This document shows, piece after piece, positions 1-8,595 of a stretch of DNA of 64,000 nucleotides; positions within the stretch are counted from its first letter, which is position 1, and the number at the start of each line of letters is the position of its first letter. Both the position numbers and the translations under genes were made by a program. The stretch comes from Mycobacterium sp. E3198 (GTDB lineage Bacteria; Actinomycetota; Actinomycetes; Mycobacteriales; Mycobacteriaceae), in contig NZ_LZIS01000027.1 in NCBI RefSeq assembly GCF_001667015.1, positions 34,737 to 98,736 on the forward strand, in the 5' to 3' direction. The notes under the pieces are model-generated. The model made no database searches, had not been told where the DNA came from, and saw nothing but the letters and a program-made list of their open reading frames with translations.

Positions 1-3000
1 AGGTTCGTGTCGTCGAGCGCGGCCTCCACCTCGTCCATGATGTAGAACGGCGACGGGCGGGCCCGGAAGATCGCCACCAGCATCGCCACCGCCGTCAGCG
101 CCTTCTCGCCGCCGGACAGCAAAGACAGCCGGGTGATCTTCTTGCCGGGCGGGCGCGCCTCGACCTCGATGCCGGTGGTGAGCATGTCGCCCGGGTCGGT
201 CAGCCGCAGCCGGCCCTCGCCGCCGGGGAACAGCACGGTGAAGACTTCCCGGAATTCGCGCTCGACGTCGGTGAAGGCGTCGCTGAACACCTGCAGGATG
301 CGGGCGTCGACGTCGGCGATGACGTCGAGCAGGTCCTTGCGGGCGGCCCTGACGTCCTCGAGCTGGGTGGACAGGAAGTTGTAGCGCTCCTCGAGCGCGG
401 CAAACTCCTCCAGCGCCAGCGGGTTCACCCTGCCCAGCTCGGCCAGCTCGCGTTCGGCCCGCTTGGCCCGGCGCTCCTGGGTGGGCCGGTCAAAGGGGAT
501 CGGGGCGGGCGCGTACACCTGCTCGCCGCGCTCCCGGGCCTGCTCGTACTCGGCCATTTCGAGCTCGGTCGGGGGCAGGGCGACCTCCGGGCCGTACTCG
601 GCGATCAGGTCGGCCGGGGCCATACCGAACTGCTCGAGCACCATCTGCTCGAGCTGCTCGATGCGCATCGCGGCCTGGGCGTTGGCCACCTCGTCGCGAT
701 GCAGCGAATCGGTGAGCTGGGCCACCCGCGCGCCCAGCGCATGCACCTCGTCGCGCACCGCCGCCATCGCCGCGGTTCGCTCCTGGCGTTCGGCGACCAG
801 CGCGTCCCGGATTGCCGAGGCCGCGGCGACCACCCGGTCCAACCGCGCCGCCAGCAGCCGCCCGGCATCGGCCACCGCGGCGGCCACGGCGGCCGCGCGC
901 AACCGCGCCTCCCGCGCCTGCTGGGCGCGCAGCCGCGCCTCGCGCTCGGCGGCGGCCGCGCGGCGCAGCGAATCCGCCCGCCCGCGCACCGCGTCGGCGC
1001 GCTCCTCCGCGGTCCGCACCGCCAGCCGGGCCTCCACCTCAACCCCGCGGGCGTTTTCGGCGGCCGCGGCGATCTGGTGCCGGTTGGCCGGTTCCGCCGC
1101 CTGCACGTGCTGGGTCTCCTGGGCGTTGCGCAGCCGGGTCTCCAGCTCGGTGACCTCGTCGACGGTCTGCGCGCGCCCCGCTTCGAGCTCCGCGCGCTGG
1201 CGCAGCAGGCCGCTCCACTCCTCCTCGGCGGCGCGGGCCTCCTGCCCGAGGCGGCCCAGCTGCTCGTACATCGCCGAGATCGCGGTGTCGGATTCGTTGA
1301 GGGCGGCCAGCGCCTGCTCGGCGGAATCCTGGCGGGCGATCTGCTCGGTCAGCGCGCCGGACAGCGCCGCGGTCAGCTGCCCCACCTGCGCCTCGGCGGC
1401 GGCCAGCTCGGCGCCGGCCTTGTCGATTTCCGAGGTGAGCTCCAGCGTGGACAGCTTGCGGTCGGAGCCACCGCTGACCCAGCCCGCGCCCACCAGGTCG
1501 CCGTCGAGCGTCACCGCGCGCAGCCGCGGGCGGGCCGCCACCAGCTCCAGCGCGTCGCCGAGCGCGGTGACCACCGCGACGCCCGACAGCATGGCGGTCA
1601 TCGCCCCGCGCAGCCGCTCCGGCGCGTCGATGAGGTCGAGCGCCCACACCGCGCCGTCGGGCAGGCCGGCGGTGGGCCCGGGTTGCTCGGCCGGCCAGTC
1701 GCCCAGCACCAGGGCCGCGCGGCCGGCATCGGCCTGCTTGAGGGCGTCGACCGCCGCACGGGCCGCGCCGAAGCTTTCCGCGGCCAGCGCGTCGGCCGCC
1801 GAGCCGAGCACCGCGGCCAGGGCCGCCTCGTAGCCGGACCGGACCCGCACGAGCTTGGCGATCGGGCCTAAAAGACCTGTGCCGGAACGGTTTTGCGTGA
1901 GCCACGCGGCGCCGTCCTTGCGCTCCAGCCCCACCGAGAGCGCGTCGATGCGGGCGCGCAGCGAGGCCACCTCCCGTTCGGCGCCGCGCTCGGCGGCCTG
2001 CAGTTCGGCGACGCGTTCGTCGGCCAGCCGCAGCGCGGCGACGGTCCGCTCGTGGTGCTCGTCGAGGCCCACCTCGCCCTGGTCGAGTTCGCCGACGCGG
2101 GCCTGCACGGTCTCGAATTCGGCGCGGGTCTGCTGGGCGCGGTTGGCGGCCTGTTCGATGCGCTCGGACAGCCGCGCGACGCTGTCGTCGATCGATTCGA
2201 CCCGCGCCCGCATCGTCTCCACCTGGCCGGCCAGCCGCGCCAGGCCCTCGCGCCGGTCCGCCTCGGCCCGCACCGCCGCCAGGTGGGCCCGGTCGGCCTC
2301 GGCGGCCGCGCGCTCGCGCTCGGCCAGCTCGGCGCGCGCGGCGTCCAGGCGGGTGCGCGCGCCGTCCAGCTCGGCCAGCAGCCGCTGCTCGGTCACCTCG
2401 ATTTGCCGGGCCTCGGCTTCCAGCGCGTCCGGGTCGGTGTCGCCCGTCGCCACCGGCTCGACGTCCAGGTGCTGGGCGCGTTCGCTCGCGATGCGCACCG
2501 TGGCGCCCACCCGTTCGGCCAGCGCGGACAGCCCGAACCAGGTGTGCTGGACCGATTCGGCGCGCACCGACAGCTCGGCGAGCGCCGTCTCGTGCGCCGT
2601 GAGCTCCTCGGAGGCCACCGCGAGGCGGGCGGCGGCCTCGTCGTGGTCGCGGCGCATGAGGGCCTCGGCCTCGAAGATGGCGTCGCGCTCGGTCTGCCGG
2701 CCGACCAGGTCGTCGGCGGCCAGCCGCAGCCGGGCGTCACGCAGGTCGGCCTGGATGGTCTGGGCGCGGCGGGCCACCTCGGCCTGGCGGCCCAGCGGCT
2801 TGAGCTGGCGGCGCAGCTCGGTGGTCAGATCGGACAGGCGGGCCAGGTTCGCCTGCATGGCGTCGAGCTTGCGCAGCGCCTTCTCCTTGCGCTTGCGGTG
2901 CTTGAGCACGCCCGCGGCCTCTTCGATGAACGCGCGGCGATCCTCGGGCCGCGACTGCAGGATCTCGTCGAGCTTGCCCTGGCCGACGATGACGTGCATC

Positions 3001-3407
3001 TCGCGGCCGATCCCGGAGTCGCTCAGCAACTCCTGGACGTCCATCAAACGACAACTGCTGCCGTTGATTTCGTATTCGCTGGCGCCGTCGCGGAACATCC
3101 GCCGCGTGATCGAGACCTCGGAGTACTCGATGGGCAGCGCGTTGTCTGAGTTGTCGATGGTGACGGTGACCTCGGCGCGGCCCAGCGGGGCCCGTGACGA
3201 GGTGCCGGCGAAGATGACGTCCTCCATCTTCCCGCCGCGCAGCGTCTTGGCCCCCTGCTCCCCCATCACCCAGGCCAGGGCGTCGACGACGTTGGACTTG
3301 CCCGAGCCGTTGGGGCCGACGACCGCGGTGATGCCGGGTTCGAAGCGCAGAGTCGTCGGCGAGGCGAAGGACTTGAAGCCCTTCAGCGTCAGACTCTTGA
3401 GGTACAC
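1..3407 (-). CDS. smc: Chromosome partition protein SMC (3' end cut by window edge)
   Basis: ATPase of the SMC-ScpAB condensin, which compacts and segregates the chromosome. The frame opens at GTG 3407 and runs off the left edge, leaving about 1135 codons. Walker A GPNGSGKS is at residues 31-38, so the start is sound. Long Ala/Arg/Glu-rich coiled coils flank a hinge at roughly 500-660. The ABC signature LSGGEK lies near residue 1097 and the Walker B stretch FYIMDE near 1121. Only the last several tens of residues are missing, judging from the ~1200-residue mycobacterial protein. In M. tuberculosis the next gene downstream is ftsY. acyP lies 121 bp upstream on the same strand. The long open frames on the opposite strand here are codon-bias shadows. 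Confidence 0.95.
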   Translation of the reverse strand, partial: MYLKSLTLKGFKSFASPTTLRFEPGITAVVGPNGSGKSNVVDALAWVMGEQGAKTLRGGKMEDVIFAGTSSRAPLGRAEVTVTIDNSDNALPIEYSEVSITRRMFRDGASEYEINGSSCRLMDVQELLSDSGIGREMHVIVGQGKLDEILQSRPEDRRAFIEEAAGVLKHRKRKEKALRKLDAMQANLARLSDLTTELRRQLKPLGRQAEVARRAQTIQADLRDARLRLAADDLVGRQTERDAIFEAEALMRRDHDEAAARLAVASEELTAHETALAELSVRAESVQHTWFGLSALAERVGATVRIASERAQHLDVEPVATGDTDPDALEAEARQIEVTEQRLLAELDGARTRLDAARAELAERERAAAEADRAHLAAVRAEADRREGLARLAGQVETMRARVESIDDSVARLSERIEQAANRAQQTRAEFETVQARVGELDQGEVGLDEHHERTVAALRLADERVAELQAAERGAEREVASLRARIDALSVGLERKDGAAWLTQNRSGTGLLGPIAKLVRVRSGYEAALAAVLGSAADALAAESFGAARAAVDALKQADAGRAALVLGDWPAEQPGPTAGLPDGAVWALDLIDAPERLRGAMTAMLSGVAVVTALGDALELVAARPRLRAVTLDGDLVGAGWVSGGSDRKLSTLELTSEIDKAGAELAAAEAQVGQLTAALSGALTEQIARQDSAEQALAALNESDTAISAMYEQLGRLGQEARAAEEEWSGLLRQRAELEAGRAQTVDEVTELETRLRNAQETQHVQAAEPANRHQIAAAAENARGVEVEARLAVRTAEERADAVRGRADSLRRAAAAEREARLRAQQAREARLRAAAVAAAVADAGRLLAARLDRVVAAASAIRDALVAERQERTAAMAAVRDEVHALGARVAQLTDSLHRDEVANAQAAMRIEQLEQMVLEQFGMAPADLIAEYGPEVALPPTELEMAEYEQARERGEQVYAPAPIPFDRPTQERRAKRAERELAELGRVNPLALEEFAALEERYNFLSTQLEDVRAARKDLLDVIADVDARILQVFSDAFTDVEREFREVFTVLFPGGEGRLRLTDPGDMLTTGIEVEARPPGKKITRLSLLSGGEKALTAVAMLVAIFRARPSPFYIMDEVEAALDDTN

Positions 3408-3528
3408 GGCGAGCCAGACTACCGCTCAAATCGCCCCGGCCAGCCCCACCGGAGGGGTGTCGACGCGCCTCAAATTTGCCTGGCGTTCACCCTGCGACGC
3501 ACTGGCCACAGGGGCAACACCCGTCACG

Positions 3529-3822
3529 TCAGCGCTCGACGAATCCGTCGAACCGCTCCGCGGGTTCCGACCAGTCCGCGACAACCTTGTCCACGTGACC
3601 CGGCCGCGACGGCCACGCGGCGCCGCCCTGCAGCAGATCCAGCAGCTTCTCGCCGGCCTCGCGCGGACCTTGGGCCACCACCAGCACCCGGCCGTCGGCC
3701 TGGTTGGCGGCGTAACCCGTGAGCCCCAGCTCGAGCGCGCGGGATCGCGTCCACCAGCGAAAACCGACCCCCTGGACGCGCCCGTGCACCCACGCGGTGA
3801 GCCGGACCTCAGGCTCCGGCAT
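3529..3822 (-). CDS. acyP: Acylphosphatase
   Basis: Small cytosolic enzyme (97 aa) that hydrolyses carboxyl-phosphate bonds such as acetyl phosphate. The signature GRVQGVGFRWW at residues 14-24 carries the substrate-binding Arg22, and GYAAN supplies the catalytic Asn40. Both are the hallmark residues of the family, and the length is typical. The start overlaps the 3' end of the upstream OsmC-like gene by 14 nt, implying co-transcription and possible translational coupling. It sits between osmC and smc as in M. tuberculosis (Rv2922A position). Confidence 0.93.
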   Translation of the reverse strand: MPEPEVRLTAWVHGRVQGVGFRWWTRSRALELGLTGYAANQADGRVLVVAQGPREAGEKLLDLLQGGAAWPSRPGHVDKVVADWSEPAERFDGFVER

Positions 3823-4222
3823 CGGCGATCTCGAAGTTGACGGTGGTCCCGGATTTCAGGGTGCGCCCGACGGTGCAGACCAGGTCGACGGCCCGGTTGG
3901 CGACGACGAGCACCCGCTGCTTCTCCTCCTCGGACAGCCCGGACAGGTCCAGCTCGAGCGTCTCCTCGAGCAGCGGATAGCGTTCCTGCTCGCGGTCGGC
4001 CGGCCCGGACACCTTGATCGTCGCCTGGTAGTCGTCGCCCAGCCGGCGGGCCAGCGGCTCGTCGGTGGACATGCCGCTGCAGGCGGCCAGGGCGATCTTG
4101 AGCAGCTCGCCCGGGGTGAACACACCCTCGACGTCCTCCGAACCGACGAGCACCTGGGCACCGCGCGAGCTGTACCCGGTGTAGCGACGCGATCCGGTGC
4201 GTTCGACCCACAGTTGCGTCAT
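3809..4222 (-). CDS. OsmC/Ohr-family thiol peroxidase-like protein
   Basis: A 137-aa protein of the OsmC family, which reduces organic or lipid hydroperoxides with a pair of cysteines. The expected cysteines are visible: Cys48 in ALAACSGM and Cys116 in DLVCTVGR. The family's central helix and GELLKIALAACS pattern are also present. It matches the Rv2923c position. The start ATG at 4222 follows AGAAACC, with no strong Shine-Dalgarno. The gene overlaps acyP downstream. The true physiological substrate cannot be read from the sequence. Confidence 0.88.
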   Translation of the reverse strand: MTQLWVERTGSRRYTGYSSRGAQVLVGSEDVEGVFTPGELLKIALAACSGMSTDEPLARRLGDDYQATIKVSGPADREQERYPLLEETLELDLSGLSEEEKQRVLVVANRAVDLVCTVGRTLKSGTTVNFEIADAGA

Positions 4223-4264
4223 GGTTTCTTTTCTACCGGGTGGCCTTCGCGGCTACGACTTGCC

Positions 4265-4366
4265 GTTGAGTGTGTTTCCTGGGCGACCCCGCCCGGCGTG
4301 TCGCCACCCTGGGCTCACACTCGAAAGCCCTGCCCGCACACTCATCGCCGCGGCCGCCGCGGGCAT
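4265..4366. repeat. Imperfect direct repeat, copy A (left of PIG-L gene)
   Basis: About 100 bp that aligns with 5160-5261 on the other side of the PIG-L gene. Shared blocks in order: GTTGAGTGTG, GGGCGAC, TCGCC, CCTGGG, TCACA, AAAGCCCTGC, GCACNCTCA and CGCCGCGG. Internal complementarity (GAGTGTG at 4269-4275 with CACACTC at 4316-4322, and GGCGAC with GTCGCC) predicts a hairpin, so it may also act as a terminator. Only the spacing and sequence are observed; the origin by duplication is inferred. Confidence 0.8.
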
Positions 4367-4376
4367 ACTGCGTTTC

Positions 4377-5153
4377 ATGGCCACCGTCGTCGCATTCCAC
4401 GCCCATCCGGACGACGAGGTGGTCCTCACCGGCGGCACGCTCGCCCGGGCGGCCGCGGCCGGGCACCGCGTCGTCCTCGTCACCGCGACGGACGGCCGCG
4501 TACACAACGACGACAACCAGCTCCGGTTGGACGAATTACGTTCGAGCGCAAGCATTCTCGGAGTACACCGGCTCGAGTGCCTCGGCTACGCCGACAGCGG
4601 CTACGGTCCCGACTTCTACCCCGATCCACCGGGACGCGTCAGGTTCGGCCGAGCCGACGTCGACCAGGCGGCAGGGCGGCTCGCGGCGATACTGCGCGAG
4701 GAAGCCGCGGATGTGCTGCTCAGCTACGAGAGCAACGGCGGCTACGGCCACCGCGATCACGTCCAGGTGCATCGCGTCGGCAAGCGGGCCGCCGAGCTGG
4801 CGGCGACGCCGCGAGTGCTGGAGGCGACGATACCGCGCGAATTGCTGACGCGCATCGGGCGTTTCGCCCGTCTGCTGCGGCTGCCGGCGCCCTACGAACC
4901 GGACGTTGCGCGCACCGCCTACGCGCCCAAAGCGACGATCACCCACCGCGTCAACGTCTTCGGGTTCGCGCGCCACAAGCGCGACGCGATGGCCGCCCAC
5001 CGCTCGCAGATCGGCAACTCGGCGGCGGCCGCGCGCCTGTTCGGCTTGCTGCTTCGGCTGCCGCCCCAGGTGTCCGGCGTGCTGTTCCCCTTCGAGTGGT
5101 TCGTCGATCCGGCCGTATCGCCGGGCGCTGTACGCCGCGACATCTTCGACTGA
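4377..5153 (+). CDS. PIG-L/LmbE-family zinc deacetylase
   Basis: A 258-aa member of the family that removes N-acetyl groups from GlcNAc-type sugars (MshB, Mca, LmbE, PIG-L). The zinc motif AHPDDE is at residues 8-13 and a second metal-ligand stretch GHRDHVQVH lies near residue 120. ATG 4377 is chosen because it puts AHPDDE at the usual distance from the N-terminus; an upstream GTG at 4197 would add 60 residues reading through the repeat. In M. tuberculosis the OsmC and mutM genes are neighbours, so this gene is an insertion. It is transcribed against its neighbours and flanked by ~100-bp direct repeats. The substrate is unknown; an extracytoplasmic signal is not evident. Confidence 0.85.
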   Translation: MATVVAFHAHPDDEVVLTGGTLARAAAAGHRVVLVTATDGRVHNDDNQLRLDELRSSASILGVHRLECLGYADSGYGPDFYPDPPGRVRFGRADVDQAAGRLAAILREEAADVLLSYESNGGYGHRDHVQVHRVGKRAAELAATPRVLEATIPRELLTRIGRFARLLRLPAPYEPDVARTAYAPKATITHRVNVFGFARHKRDAMAAHRSQIGNSAAAARLFGLLLRLPPQVSGVLFPFEWFVDPAVSPGAVRRDIFD

Positions 5154-5159
5154 CCCGTC

Positions 5160-5261
5160 GTTGAGTGTGATCCCCGGGCGACGCCGCGCGCATGTCGTCG
5201 CCCTGGGTTCACATTCAAAAGCCCTGCGCGCACGCTCACCGCCGCGGTCGCGGCTGGCATC
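5160..5261. repeat. Imperfect direct repeat, copy B (right of PIG-L gene, enters mutM 3' end)
   Basis: Partner of the copy at 4265-4366. The right part overlaps the last codons of mutM (stop at 5236-5238), so copy A appears to carry a diverged duplicate of the mutM tail. An inner hairpin GGGCGACG/CGTCGCCC (about 5176-5202) is stronger here than in copy A. Its placement between convergent PIG-L and mutM genes would suit a bidirectional terminator. Confidence 0.78.
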
Positions 5262-6096
5262 GCGGGCAGTAGAACGACGAGCGATTCATGAACTTCTCCC
5301 GGCGCATCACCGCGCCGCAGCGCCGGCAGGGTTCGCCTTCGCGGCCGTAGGCGTCCAAAGATCGGTCGAAGTAGCCCGACTCGCCGTTGACGTTGACGTA
5401 GAGCGAGTCGAACGAGGTCCCGCCCTGCGCCAGCGCGTCGCGCATCACGGCGGCGGCGGCGTCCAGGACGGCGGCCAGTTGGCGCCGGCTCAACGTGTCG
5501 GCGATCCGCGCCCCGTTCACCTTGGCCCGCCACAACGCCTCGTCGGCGTAGATGTTGCCGATCCCCGACACCACCTGCTGGTCGAGCAGCTGGCGTTTGA
5601 TCTCGGAATGCTTGCGCCGCAACACGTTGACCACCGCGCCGGCATCGAACTTCGGGTCCAGCGGGTCGCGCGCCAGGTGCGCCACCGGCGCGGGCACCAC
5701 GCTGCCGTCCACGGTCACCAGGTCGGCCAGCATCCAGCCGCCGAAGGTGCGCTGGTCGGCGAAGCTCAGCACGGTCCCGTCGTCGAGCAGCGCGGAGATG
5801 CGGACGTGGTCGGCGCGCGGCACCTTCCCGAGCAGCATCTGCCCGCTCATGCCGAGGTGCACCACGAGCGCGGTGTCCGGGTCGGCCGGGCCGTCCAGCA
5901 GCAGCCACAGGTACTTGCCGCGCCGATCGGTTCCGGCGATCCGCGCGTCGAGCAGCCGGGCGGTGAGATCGGCGGGCCCCGCCTCGTGGCGGCGCACGGC
6001 GCGCGGATGATGCACCCGGACCGCGGTGATCGTCTTGCCCGCCACGCGGGCCTGCAAGCCGCGGCGCACCACCTCGACTTCGGGCAGTTCGGGCAT
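5236..6096 (-). CDS. mutM: Formamidopyrimidine-DNA glycosylase (Fpg/MutM)
   Basis: A 286-aa base-excision repair enzyme that removes 8-oxoguanine and formamidopyrimidines and nicks the abasic site. The N-terminal PELPEVE supplies the catalytic Pro2 and Glu3, and Lys61 (RRGKYLW) is the second conserved catalytic residue. The C-terminal zinc finger is complete (Cys257, Cys260, Cys277, Cys280). The length is normal. rnc lies 3 bp upstream on the same strand, as in M. tuberculosis, where rnc and fpg are co-transcribed. The 3' end lies inside a repeat shared with the far side of the PIG-L gene. Confidence 0.96.
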   Translation of the reverse strand: MPELPEVEVVRRGLQARVAGKTITAVRVHHPRAVRRHEAGPADLTARLLDARIAGTDRRGKYLWLLLDGPADPDTALVVHLGMSGQMLLGKVPRADHVRISALLDDGTVLSFADQRTFGGWMLADLVTVDGSVVPAPVAHLARDPLDPKFDAGAVVNVLRRKHSEIKRQLLDQQVVSGIGNIYADEALWRAKVNGARIADTLSRRQLAAVLDAAAAVMRDALAQGGTSFDSLYVNVNGESGYFDRSLDAYGREGEPCRRCGAVMRREKFMNRSSFYCPRCQPRPRR

Positions 6097-6099
6097 CGG

Positions 6100-6813
6100 C
6101 TACGCGGACGTCTTGTCCGCGGTGTCCAGCGCCTCCAGCGCCTTCCAGGTCGCGGCCGCGGCCTTCTGCTCGGCCTCCTTCTTGGAGCGGCCGACCCCCG
6201 ACCCGTATTCGGTGTCCATCACGACGACCACCGCCGTGAATTCCTTGTCGTGGTCGGGTCCGGTGGAGGTCACCAGGTACGACGGTGCGCCCATGCCGCG
6301 CGCCGCGGTCAGCTCCTGCAAGCTGGTCTTCCAGTCCAGCCCGGCCCCCAGCGTGGGCGCGGCGTCCAGCAGCGGGCCGAACAGCCGCAGGATCACCTCA
6401 CGCGCGGTGTCGATCCCGTGCTGCAGGTAGATGGCGCCCAGCAGGGACTCCATGCCGTCGGCCAGGATGCTCGACTTGTCGGCCCCGCCGGTGTTCGCCT
6501 CGCCGCGGCCCAGCAGCAGGTGCACGCCAAGGCCCGCGTCGGACAGCTTCCGCGCGACGTCGGCCAGCGCCTGGGTGTTGACCACGCTGGCCCGCAGCTT
6601 GGCCAGGTCGCCCTCCGACCGGTCGGGGTGACGGTGGTAGAGCTCGTCGGTGATGGTCAGGCCCAGGACCGCGTCACCGAGAAACTCCAGCCGTTCGTTG
6701 GTCGGCAGCCCGCCGTGTTCGTAGGCGTAACTGCGGTGCGTCAACGCCAGCGACAGCAGTTCGTCGGGCAGGTCGGCCCCGAGAGCCTCCAGCAGGGCTT
6801 GCCGCGACGTCAC
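6100..6813 (-). CDS. rnc: Ribonuclease III
   Basis: A 237-aa double-strand-specific endoribonuclease for rRNA and mRNA processing. The catalytic signature [10 protein letters not shown] is at residues 39-48, followed by a second acidic cluster. A double-stranded RNA-binding domain spans roughly 165-233 ([10 protein letters not shown] to [10 protein letters not shown]). The GTG start at 6813 overlaps the stop of the DUF177 gene as GTGA, which fixes the start and implies translational coupling. The frame stays open further upstream, but that is antisense-type bias inside the neighbouring gene. Confidence 0.95.
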   Translation of the reverse strand: MTSRQALLEALGADLPDELLSLALTHRSYAYEHGGLPTNERLEFLGDAVLGLTITDELYHRHPDRSEGDLAKLRASVVNTQALADVARKLSDAGLGVHLLLGRGEANTGGADKSSILADGMESLLGAIYLQHGIDTAREVILRLFGPLLDAAPTLGAGLDWKTSLQELTAARGMGAPSYLVTSTGPDHDKEFTAVVVVMDTEYGSGVGRSKKEAEQKAAAATWKALEALDTADKTSA

Positions 6814-7391
6814 CGCTCGTCCCGCTTGGTTTCCGGCGGCAACATGTCGGCCAGCTTGGCCCAGCGCGGGTCGATGCGGTCGTGGTGATGGCCGGGCTCG
6901 GCGGCGAGGGCGACACCGCAGTCGGGGCACAACCCCGGGCAGTCCGGGCTGCACACCGGCGAAAACGGCAACTCCAGCCCGACGGCGTCGATGATCGGCT
7001 GCTCGAGATCGATGGTGTCGTCGACGATGTGGCCTACCTCGTCCTCCTCGGTGGTCGCCTCGGTCGTGCTGTCCGGATACGCGAAAAGCTCGGTCAGCCT
7101 GACCTCGACGCGCCCGTTGACCGGCGTCAGGCACCGGGCGCATTCGCCGACGGTCGGCGCGGCGACCGTGCCGGTCACCAGCACGCCCTCCGACACCGAC
7201 TGGATTTGCAGGTCCATCTCCACCGGGGCGCCCTGTTCGATCGCGATCATCGGCAGTCCGATGCGCGACGGGCTGGGCACGGTGTTGCGCAGGGTGACCA
7301 TCGCTCCCGGGCGCCGGCCGAGTCGGGTGATGTCGAGCCGCATCGGCGAGGTCGCATGGCGCTGCGTCGTGCTGCTGTGCTGCCTCGTCAT
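6810..7391 (-). CDS. YceD/DUF177-family protein
   Basis: A 193-aa protein of the DUF177 (YceD) family, linked in bacteria to 23S rRNA and ribosomal protein L32 expression. Two cysteine clusters, CARC at 84-87 and [12 protein letters not shown] at 147-158, look like a metal-binding site. A -10-like TAGGAT lies exactly 7 nt before ATG 7391, so the transcript is probably leaderless, and this supports the chosen start over the internal Met17. It corresponds to Rv2926c. In many bacteria rpmF is the partner; here it is rnc. Confidence 0.88.
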   Translation of the reverse strand: MTRQHSSTTQRHATSPMRLDITRLGRRPGAMVTLRNTVPSPSRIGLPMIAIEQGAPVEMDLQIQSVSEGVLVTGTVAAPTVGECARCLTPVNGRVEVRLTELFAYPDSTTEATTEEDEVGHIVDDTIDLEQPIIDAVGLELPFSPVCSPDCPGLCPDCGVALAAEPGHHHDRIDPRWAKLADMLPPETKRDER

Positions 7392-7506
7392 AGAAGAAAT
7401 CCTACGGCGCGGCGCGCGTAAGGAAAGGGCGTTGACGGGGTCCCGGGCGGTCAGGCCCGATGGCGGCGACCCGCATTGCCCGGCTACGCCGCGCTTGCGA
7501 TCGCCG

Positions 7507-8250
7507 TCAGCGCGTCGCGTAGTCGTGGGTGCCGGCGGCCGTACGGAGCTGGTGGCGACCGCGGCCGACGGACCGCAGGGTGCCGTTGAGGAATTCCTCG
7601 AACTCGGCCAGCTTGTTATCGACGTAGATGTCGCACTCGCCGCGCAGCCGGTCGGCCTCGGCGTGCGCAGTGTCGATGAGGCGGGTGGCCTCGGCGTTGG
7701 CCGCCTCCACCACGCTGTTCTGCGACACCAGCCGCTGCTGCTCCTTGATGCCCTCCTGCACGGCCTTCTCGTAGGAGATGTTGCCGTTCTCGATCAGCCG
7801 GTCGGCTTCGGCCTGGGCGCGGCCGACGCTGGCCTCGTACTCGCGTTTCGCCGCCGTGGCGATGCGGATCGACTCCTCGCGAGCCTCCCCGACCATCCGC
7901 TCGCTGTGCTGGCGGGCCTCGTTGACCATCCGGTCGGCCTGCGCTTTCGCGTCGGAGAGCAGCCGGTCCGCCTCCGCGCGCGCGTGGTTGAGCATCGACT
8001 CGGACTCCGTCGTCGCCGACGAGACCATCGATTCGGCGTGCGACTTGGCGTCCTGCAGCATCGAATCGCGCGCGTCGAGCACGTCCTGGGCGTCGTCCAG
8101 CTCGCCGGGGATCGCGTCCTTGATGTCGTCGATCAGTTCCAGCACGTCACCGCGCGGCACGACACAGCCGGCCGTCATCGGCACACCGCGCGCCTCTTCC
8201 ACGATGGCGCCCAGCTCGTCGAGCGCCTCAAAAACTCGGTACACGGCCAT
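7507..8250 (-). CDS. sepIVA: DivIVA-like septation factor SepIVA
   Basis: A 247-aa, almost entirely coiled-coil protein (roughly residues 35-230) with heptad-rich Ala/Glu/Arg segments, and a short N-terminal MAVYRVFEALDELG region typical of DivIVA relatives. It matches Rv2927c; the M. smegmatis homologue SepIVA is an essential cell-division and cell-envelope factor at the septum and subpolar membrane. ATG 8250 is preceded by AGGAGGGC, a strong ribosome binding site. It marks the left side of the point where the H37Rv lipid locus is missing. Confidence 0.9.
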   Translation of the reverse strand: MAVYRVFEALDELGAIVEEARGVPMTAGCVVPRGDVLELIDDIKDAIPGELDDAQDVLDARDSMLQDAKSHAESMVSSATTESESMLNHARAEADRLLSDAKAQADRMVNEARQHSERMVGEAREESIRIATAAKREYEASVGRAQAEADRLIENGNISYEKAVQEGIKEQQRLVSQNSVVEAANAEATRLIDTAHAEADRLRGECDIYVDNKLAEFEEFLNGTLRSVGRGRHQLRTAAGTHDYATR

Positions 8251-8595
8251 GCCCTCCTGGCGTCTCGCAAAAAAGCTTCGTTGTTACCAGTGTGCCTGCT
8301 GTTGCCTCTGTGACAGCGGTGGCGACGCCGGTGTGTCGAACATTTGCCCGCTGAACAGGGCCGCGGCGAGTGAAATCCATAGCTTTTGCCCGTTCGCGCC
8401 ATGCCGCGGGCCCAACCGCCGCGCGGGGTTCGTCAGTCCATATTCTTTTGCCCGGTCCCCGCACCGATTGTGGAGCCATTCTAGAGAAAACGGCGACCAT
8501 AGCCCCGAAAACGCCCCCGGCGCCCTTGACCTATACCCCATGGGGGTATAGGTTGGCTGACGATTCGGCCCGAGCGAACCGAAGGGGAGGACTCG
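8251..8595. other. 345-bp intergenic region between divergent sepIVA and permease genes
   Basis: No convincing gene is seen. The left part must hold the sepIVA promoter (minus strand). The right end holds the permease promoter with an embedded palindrome (8531-8551). In M. tuberculosis this junction is occupied by the large PDIM/PGL lipid locus (Rv2928 to Rv2962c). I see no trace of insertion sequence, tRNA or attachment site here. Confidence 0.7.
8526..8554 (+). promoter_or_regulatory. Promoter with CsoR/RcnR-type palindromic operator
   Basis: A -35 TTGACC (8526-8531) is followed by the perfect 9-bp inverted repeat CTATACCCC-ATG-GGGGTATAG (8531-8551), with TATAGG/TAGGTT as the -10. The palindrome fills the spacer, so a bound repressor would occlude RNA polymerase. 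TACCCC...GGGGTA cores are typical of CsoR/RcnR/FrmR-family operators that respond to copper, nickel/cobalt or other effectors. No such regulator gene lies in the window, so control would be in trans. The regulator family is inferred from the motif. Confidence 0.72.

Noticed and set aside
463..1833. Long open frame on the plus strand across smc
   Set aside because: It is a Ser/Arg/Ala-rich antisense shadow of smc caused by high GC at third codon positions, with no recognisable domain.
4197..4376. N-terminal extension of the PIG-L protein
   Set aside because: It would add 60 residues translated from the repeat, with the zinc motif too far from the start; ATG 4377 fits the family.
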